From positions 2,094,936 to 2,158,935 of the forward strand of contig NZ_CM001514.1 in assembly GCF_000263715.2 (NCBI RefSeq): a DNA stretch of 64,000 nt, read 5' to 3'. Below the pieces are notes generated by a model. The model searched no databases and was not told the origin of the DNA. It was given only the letters and a program-made list of their open reading frames with translations. This stretch comes from Pseudomonas synxantha BG33R. GTDB taxonomy: Bacteria > Pseudomonadota > Gammaproteobacteria > Pseudomonadales > Pseudomonadaceae. Shown here in pieces: positions 59,808-64,000 of the stretch (position 1 is its first letter; each line of letters begins with the position of its first letter). The translations under genes were made by a program, and so were the position numbers.

Positions 59808-60965
59808 ATGTCGATTTTTGATCAAGCCATGCATCGTTCAGTTCAGTGGCAAGACTGGCGCTGGCAGCAGAAGAATGCCATCCGCGATGAACCTGCACTG
59901 CGCAATGCCTGCGGTGGATGGGGCGAGGCCACAACGGCGCATATCGAGCACAACTTGCAAGATCGCAAGATGCAGATCACGCCTTACTACATTGATTTGA
60001 TCAAGCGTTCACTCACCACCGGCGAGGTGATGGACCACCCACTGTGGCGCCAGGTAGTACCGTATTGGAGCGAACAGGTGCAGGGCGACTATGACGGCAG
60101 TTCCGAAAACTGGGAACTCAATCATGAGATGAAGACGCCCATCTGCCAGCACAAGTACGACAACCGCGTGATCCTGCGTACCACCAACACCTGCAATGCC
60201 TATTGCCAGTTCTGTTTCGAGGCGCTGCGTACGCTTCAGGTGGGCACCGACAAAGCTAACGCCAACACCGACTCGTTCAAGGATTCGGTGGAGTACATTC
60301 GCAGTAACCCGGCGATTGAAGAGGTGATTCTCAGCGGCGGTGACCCACTGATGCTGGCCGACCGCAAGCTTGAGGAGATGCTGGCCGCATTGCGCGGCAT
60401 TCGTGATGACCTGCTGATACGCATTCATTCGCGGGCCTTGAGTTTCAACCCGTTTCGCGTGACCGATGAGTTGGTGGCGATGCTGGACAAGTACAAAGTC
60501 AATGCATTTGGTGTGCATGTCTGCCACCCCCTTGAACTCAGTGCTGATTTTGCCGTCGCGGTTAAACGGATTCAGGGTGTGGTACCGATAGTATTCTCTA
60601 ACATGCCGCTGTTGCGTGGCGTGAATGATGATGAAGCGACGTTGCATAAATTATTCATTGATCTTTATCGTCTGGGCGTAAAGCCCTATTACTTATATCA
60701 CTTCATGCCGTTTTCACCCGGTGCTTCAGAGTATAAGGCCTCGATCAGCCAAGCCATCGTCATAATGGATCGGCTCAAACGCCGTGTATCCAATATTGCC
60801 CTGCCCGAATATGTACTGCCTCACGCACAAGGCAAGTTCACCGTGCCATTGTTGGACTTTGAAAAGCCTGAAGACTTACCGCATTTTGAAGTTCGCGATG
60901 GGCAGCGTACTTACCGTTTTCGCAACTGGGAGGGCCACTGGTGCAGTTGGCAGGATGCGGTATGA
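59808..60965 (+). CDS. KamA-family radical SAM aminomutase, variant
   Basis: A 385-residue enzyme of the lysine 2,3-aminomutase family. The [4Fe-4S] cysteines are C129, C133 and C136 (TNTCNAYCQFCF), and SGGDP follows at 176-180. The PLP lysine of the family motif (PGGGGK in clostridial lysine 2,3-aminomutase, from memory) aligns with K343 in LPHAQGK. Of the two Asp that contact the lysine side chain, one appears kept (GVNDD, 271-275), but the other segment (YQCDLSLG in the lysine enzyme) reads YHFMPFSPG, so the substrate is probably not lysine. EpmB (YjeK) is shorter and is not embedded in such a cluster. It converts an alpha- to a beta-amino acid. First enzyme of the cluster; overlaps the next gene as ATGA. 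Confidence 0.87.
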   Translation: MSIFDQAMHRSVQWQDWRWQQKNAIRDEPALRNACGGWGEATTAHIEHNLQDRKMQITPYYIDLIKRSLTTGEVMDHPLWRQVVPYWSEQVQGDYDGSSENWELNHEMKTPICQHKYDNRVILRTTNTCNAYCQFCFEALRTLQVGTDKANANTDSFKDSVEYIRSNPAIEEVILSGGDPLMLADRKLEEMLAALRGIRDDLLIRIHSRALSFNPFRVTDELVAMLDKYKVNAFGVHVCHPLELSADFAVAVKRIQGVVPIVFSNMPLLRGVNDDEATLHKLFIDLYRLGVKPYYLYHFMPFSPGASEYKASISQAIVIMDRLKRRVSNIALPEYVLPHAQGKFTVPLLDFEKPEDLPHFEVRDGQRTYRFRNWEGHWCSWQDAV

Positions 60966-62329
60966 AACAGGATGCGATTCTGTTTATTGATGTGGATGAC
61001 AGCGCTTGCGCTCGCTACCGCTACCGGGAACCGCATTTCACGGCGGCTCGCACCCACGGCTTGGCGTGTTTGACGGCCGCCGTGGCGGGGCGCAAGCAGC
61101 TGCAACGACTCACGGCCGACAGTGACGAAGTGTTCCTGCTCGAAACGCTCAGTGAGCAGTCCATCCTGGAGTTGGTCGGACAGTTGGACGGGCGTTATCA
61201 GGTGCGGGGGATTTTCTGCCAGGCCGGGCACCCGTCCGCACAAGGGGAGGTGGGCTGTATCGTTGCGCAGGCGTGTCAGCGGTTGGGCTTGGTCTACAGC
61301 CACCCAGAGGCGATCGCGGCGTGCAATAACAAGTTCTTGATGCGCCGCGTGTTGAAACAGCATGAGTTGCGTTCGGTACCGTTCGTGCTGTGCAACAACG
61401 AACCGGAACTCCAGCAAGGCGCCGAGCGCGTGGGTTATCCACTGATCGCCAAACCGCCCTTTGGCGGGGCTTCGGCGTTTATCAAAAAATGCTCGAACTG
61501 GGAGGAGCTACGCAGCCACTATCGGCATTTCGTGAGTGATCATGGCGCCGCCGCTTATGCGGACTTCTACGGCTGTGCGCACGCCCTGCCGCCTGAGGAC
61601 GGGCTGCGGCGTGAATACCTGCCAGGGCGCAGCATTCTGTTGGAAGGTTATATTCCTGGCATCGAAGGCAGTGTGGAATGTGTGATTGCCGGCGAGCGTG
61701 TCCATCCGCTGCTGATCAATGAAAAACTGCTGCTGACCGAGCGCAGCGGCACGGTCCTTGAGAACCTGCTGATTTCCCCTCCGACGTCGTTCAGCCAGGC
61801 CCAGTGCGAGCAGATCCGCCAGTACGCGGTGGACTGCCTGCACGCGGTGGGCCTGACCAACGCCGTGGTGCATTTCGAGTTTCGCATGACGGACGCAGGG
61901 CCGGTGGTCATCGAGATCAACCCGCGCCTGGGCGGACTGTATGTGAACTCGGCGTTCCGCGACTTGGCCGGTATCGATCCTTATCAGTTGTATATGGGAT
62001 TGTTGTTGGGCGAGAAGGGCATCAATGCACAGTTGGAGGCCGGCGCACATAAGAACGCCGAGGCGCGGCAACACTACGCGATGCTGGCGATTTATCCGCA
62101 GCACAGTGGCCTTTTCAGGGGCATTGACGGCCTGCAGTTCCTGGACCAACACCGCTCGGTGCTGGAATACGCCCCGCAGGACCCCGGCCACTACATTGAC
62201 GCGGATATCGAGGAGCATTATTTGCTCAAATGCTGGGCCCAGGTTGGCAATGCCGCCGACGCCCATGCCTTGCACGATGCGTTGCAGCAACACCTGCGCA
62301 TCCTCATCGATCCACCGGTTGCAGGATAG
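60962..62329 (+). CDS. ATP-grasp ligase
   Basis: A 455-residue ligase from the ATG at 60962, which overlaps the previous stop. ATP-grasp blocks are seen in ACNNKFLMRRVLKQHELRSV, YPLIAKPPFGGASAFIKKCS, LLEGYIPGIEGSVECVIAGE and FEFRMTDAGPVVIEINPRLG (Mg-binding Glu and Asn). The N-terminal domain is typical of amino-acid ligases such as DapD/BacD-like or carbamoyl-type enzymes. The likely reaction is ATP-dependent amide or peptide bond formation between amino acids. The substrate is unknown, but a beta-amino acid from the upstream enzyme is a natural candidate. Confidence 0.88.
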   Translation: MKQDAILFIDVDDSACARYRYREPHFTAARTHGLACLTAAVAGRKQLQRLTADSDEVFLLETLSEQSILELVGQLDGRYQVRGIFCQAGHPSAQGEVGCIVAQACQRLGLVYSHPEAIAACNNKFLMRRVLKQHELRSVPFVLCNNEPELQQGAERVGYPLIAKPPFGGASAFIKKCSNWEELRSHYRHFVSDHGAAAYADFYGCAHALPPEDGLRREYLPGRSILLEGYIPGIEGSVECVIAGERVHPLLINEKLLLTERSGTVLENLLISPPTSFSQAQCEQIRQYAVDCLHAVGLTNAVVHFEFRMTDAGPVVIEINPRLGGLYVNSAFRDLAGIDPYQLYMGLLLGEKGINAQLEAGAHKNAEARQHYAMLAIYPQHSGLFRGIDGLQFLDQHRSVLEYAPQDPGHYIDADIEEHYLLKCWAQVGNAADAHALHDALQQHLRILIDPPVAG

Positions 62330-62333
62330 CGAT

Positions 62334-63050
62334 ATGGACATCCCTCAGATTTCGGCGCTTTTGCGCGAACATCACTTTTGTCATCGCCCGGACTTTCGCG
62401 AACTGGTCAAAGTTGAACCCGGTGAGGAGCAAAGCTTTCGCGCGTATTGGGATAACCTGGTGCGCGACGAGGCGTTCAGGACTTACACCCACCGCGAACG
62501 GCGCATCTTGCGCTATCGTCTGTTACCGTCACGGCAATTGCAGATCGACAGGAATACGGCGTTCAAATCGCCGGTCACCTACGCGGTGAACTATCGCCAG
62601 GGCGTGAACCACCTGAGCTACAGCGAGGAGGGCTTTATCGAGCACCCACTCATGCAGAAGCTGCTGGCGACGGACCTTGCAGTGATTGCCCCGCACCTGG
62701 GCGAACAGACCTATACGATCGATATCCATCAGTTTCGGGTGCGGGCGGATGGGCCATCGAGCAGCCCGACCACTTCGGGGATTCACCAGGACGGCCTGGA
62801 TTGGGTGTTCATGCACTTTATTGGCGAATGCAACACGGTGCCGGTGGTGTCGGAGGTGTTTGCCGACGAAACGGAGCACAGCCGGCTGCTGAAACTGCCG
62901 ATGGAGAAATTTCTGGAGACTATCGTGATCAACGACCGTGGGTTCTACCATCGGGCCGGGGAGGTGCGACCGCGGGTGGAGACGGCACCGGCCTGGCGCG
63001 ATGTGCTCTTGGTAAGCCTGCGCAGTGTCGAGGAGGCACAGCCTGCATGA
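62334..63050 (+). CDS. 2-oxoglutarate/Fe(II) dioxygenase, isoleucine-dioxygenase-like
   Basis: A 238-residue enzyme from the ATG at 62334, with AGGA eight bases upstream. The iron site is HQD at 151-153 (SGIHQDGLDWVFMHFIGECN) with a distal His at 206 (GFYHRAGEVRP). The H-x-D context matches the L-isoleucine 4-hydroxylase (IDO) family of free amino-acid hydroxylases. It probably hydroxylates or desaturates an amino acid or the ligated product. It overlaps the next gene as ATGA. Confidence 0.87.
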   Translation: MDIPQISALLREHHFCHRPDFRELVKVEPGEEQSFRAYWDNLVRDEAFRTYTHRERRILRYRLLPSRQLQIDRNTAFKSPVTYAVNYRQGVNHLSYSEEGFIEHPLMQKLLATDLAVIAPHLGEQTYTIDIHQFRVRADGPSSSPTTSGIHQDGLDWVFMHFIGECNTVPVVSEVFADETEHSRLLKLPMEKFLETIVINDRGFYHRAGEVRPRVETAPAWRDVLLVSLRSVEEAQPA

Positions 63051-64000
63051 GCCACGATCAACAACTGAATCTGTCGACCCGCAACGCTCGCCTGATCATC
63101 TTTGCTCGCGGTGTGTCGGATTTTGGCGCGTTCCTCAACATGGTGGCGTTGTCCACTTATGTGTACTGGCTCAGCCAGAGCGTAGTGTTTGTCAGCATCT
63201 TCCTGGCGTGCCGGGTCACCGGCGGGATTGTCGCCAGCCTGTTTGGCATCCCGTTTTTCCGGCGGTTTGCCGGGCGTGGGACGTTGGCGGGGCTGGACCT
63301 GGCCCGGGCGCTGTTGCTGACGCCGCTGCTGGTATTGTTACCGGCCCATCAACTCACCCTTCTTCCCTTTATCGCCTTCGGCATCGGCCTGTGCAATTCG
63401 CTGTTTGCCATTGGCCTCAACAGTCAGTTGCCCACCTGGGTCGCGCTTGAGCAGCGGGTGAATACCAACGCATGGATCACCTCGGCGGCTGCCACCGGCG
63501 CGGTCTTCGGCAGTTTGCTCTCCGGCTTGCTGATCGCCACGGGAGGATTTGAAGCGGTGTTTGCCGTCAACATCGGCACCTATGTGATTGCCGCTTGCCT
63601 GGTCTTGCCCTTGCGCGCGTTGTTTAGCGTTGCTGTTGCCGCGCATCGCGGGCTGGCCGCCGAATGGCACGAGCTGACCAAGGGGTTGCGCGGTGCGCCG
63701 GTGCTGGCCGCGATGTTGTTGATCAGCATGCTCGACACCCTTGGCAGCGCGGCCCATAACGTCGGCTGGCCAGTGCTGTCGCAGTACATTTCACCGGACA
63801 CGGCCAAGACGGTCATGGGCTATCTGCTGGCCGTGTGGGCCTGTGGCAAGTTTGTTGGCGCGCGCATTGCCAGTGCAGTGTTGAAAGGTCGTGGCACCCA
63901 AGGCATGGAGCGCTTGTTCATGCTCGGTGTGGCGTTGATGTCCAGCGGCTTTATCCTGACATTCCAGCAGACCGAACTGTGGCTGGCGCTGTTGCTGGTG
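63047..64000 (+). CDS. MFS transporter, 5' part (truncated by window end)
   Basis: A transporter that begins at ATG 63047, overlapping the previous stop, and is still open at the window end after 318 codons. About nine hydrophobic segments are visible, including LLLTPLLVLLPAHQLTLLPF and FGIGLCNSLFAIGLNSQLPT, with LLSGLLIATGGFEAVFAVNI in the usual position of helix 5-6. It is the fourth gene of the cluster and the natural candidate for product export or self-protection. Confidence 0.9.
   Translation, partial: MSHDQQLNLSTRNARLIIFARGVSDFGAFLNMVALSTYVYWLSQSVVFVSIFLACRVTGGIVASLFGIPFFRRFAGRGTLAGLDLARALLLTPLLVLLPAHQLTLLPFIAFGIGLCNSLFAIGLNSQLPTWVALEQRVNTNAWITSAAATGAVFGSLLSGLLIATGGFEAVFAVNIGTYVIAACLVLPLRALFSVAVAAHRGLAAEWHELTKGLRGAPVLAAMLLISMLDTLGSAAHNVGWPVLSQYISPDTAKTVMGYLLAVWACGKFVGARIASAVLKGRGTQGMERLFMLGVALMSSGFILTFQQTELWLALLLV

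Noticed and set aside
59808..60965. EpmB (EF-P lysine aminomutase)
   Set aside because: EpmB is about 340 residues and not encoded with an ATP-grasp ligase, oxygenase and exporter; the N-terminal extension here is longer.

Overview
This window reads as a chromosomal segment of a Pseudomonas of the P. fluorescens group. The evidence is the high-GC codon use, the dispersed REP elements built on GTGGGAG...GCTTGC, the pyoverdine-iron operon fpvGHJK-fpvCDEF, a FadE/PA2817-type gene pair, rdgC, and a GC-rich stable-RNA promoter (TAGAATGCGCGCCAC) in front of two tRNA clusters. No phage, transposase, integrase, CRISPR or rRNA gene is visible. The window starts inside a chemoreceptor gene and ends inside an MFS transporter gene.

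Layout. 0-3.1 kb: chemoreceptor tail, alpha/beta hydrolase, a membrane-anchored protein of unknown role, and a duplicated tRNA-Glu/tRNA-Gly array. 3.1-11 kb: a LuxR regulator divergent from a polyamine-type binding protein; a 736-aa protein that may be LodA-like, followed by a truncated flavoprotein start (a broken partner gene); a MocR regulator divergent from an unusual ferredoxin/flavin reductase fused to an M24 peptidase fold. 11-21 kb: secreted M20 peptidase; a complete private TonB system (exbD-tonB-receptor-exbB) with a secreted phospholipase-D-like protein; divergent from it, an acetyltransferase overlapping a Tat-exported PhoD phosphatase, with a possible Pho box between. 21-34 kb: AlaX-type editing protein, LysR, PA2817-type protein, fadE, transglutaminase-like protein, GST, YadGH-type ABC exporter, TetR with MFS pump, TDT exporter, and an LplT-PlsC fusion. 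34-40 kb: guanidine exporter gdx under a guanidine-II riboswitch, a BASS transporter, rdgC, a duplicated tRNA-Val/tRNA-Asp array, and a catalase-like/RoxA-like cytochrome pair. 40-46 kb: FKBP lipoprotein, DUF1232 protein, XRE pair, CBS-GGDEF protein, tail-specific protease. 46-53 kb: an ABC importer with a phosphatase-superfamily enzyme and a HAD phosphatase, divergent from a GntR/UTRA regulator, with matching TGGTCTAG-type operators at both ends. 53-59 kb: the fpv operon behind a Fur-like box.

The most promising region for something undescribed is 59.5-64 kb. It holds a variant KamA-family radical SAM aminomutase, an ATP-grasp ligase, an isoleucine-dioxygenase-like 2OG-Fe enzyme and an MFS transporter, translationally coupled or tightly packed. 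A consensus-like promoter, a valine-rich 27-codon leader ORF with a strong ribosome-binding site, and a 9-bp hairpin precede them. This looks like a compact pathway for a beta-amino-acid-containing or hydroxylated small peptide. The product is unknown and the last gene runs off the window.
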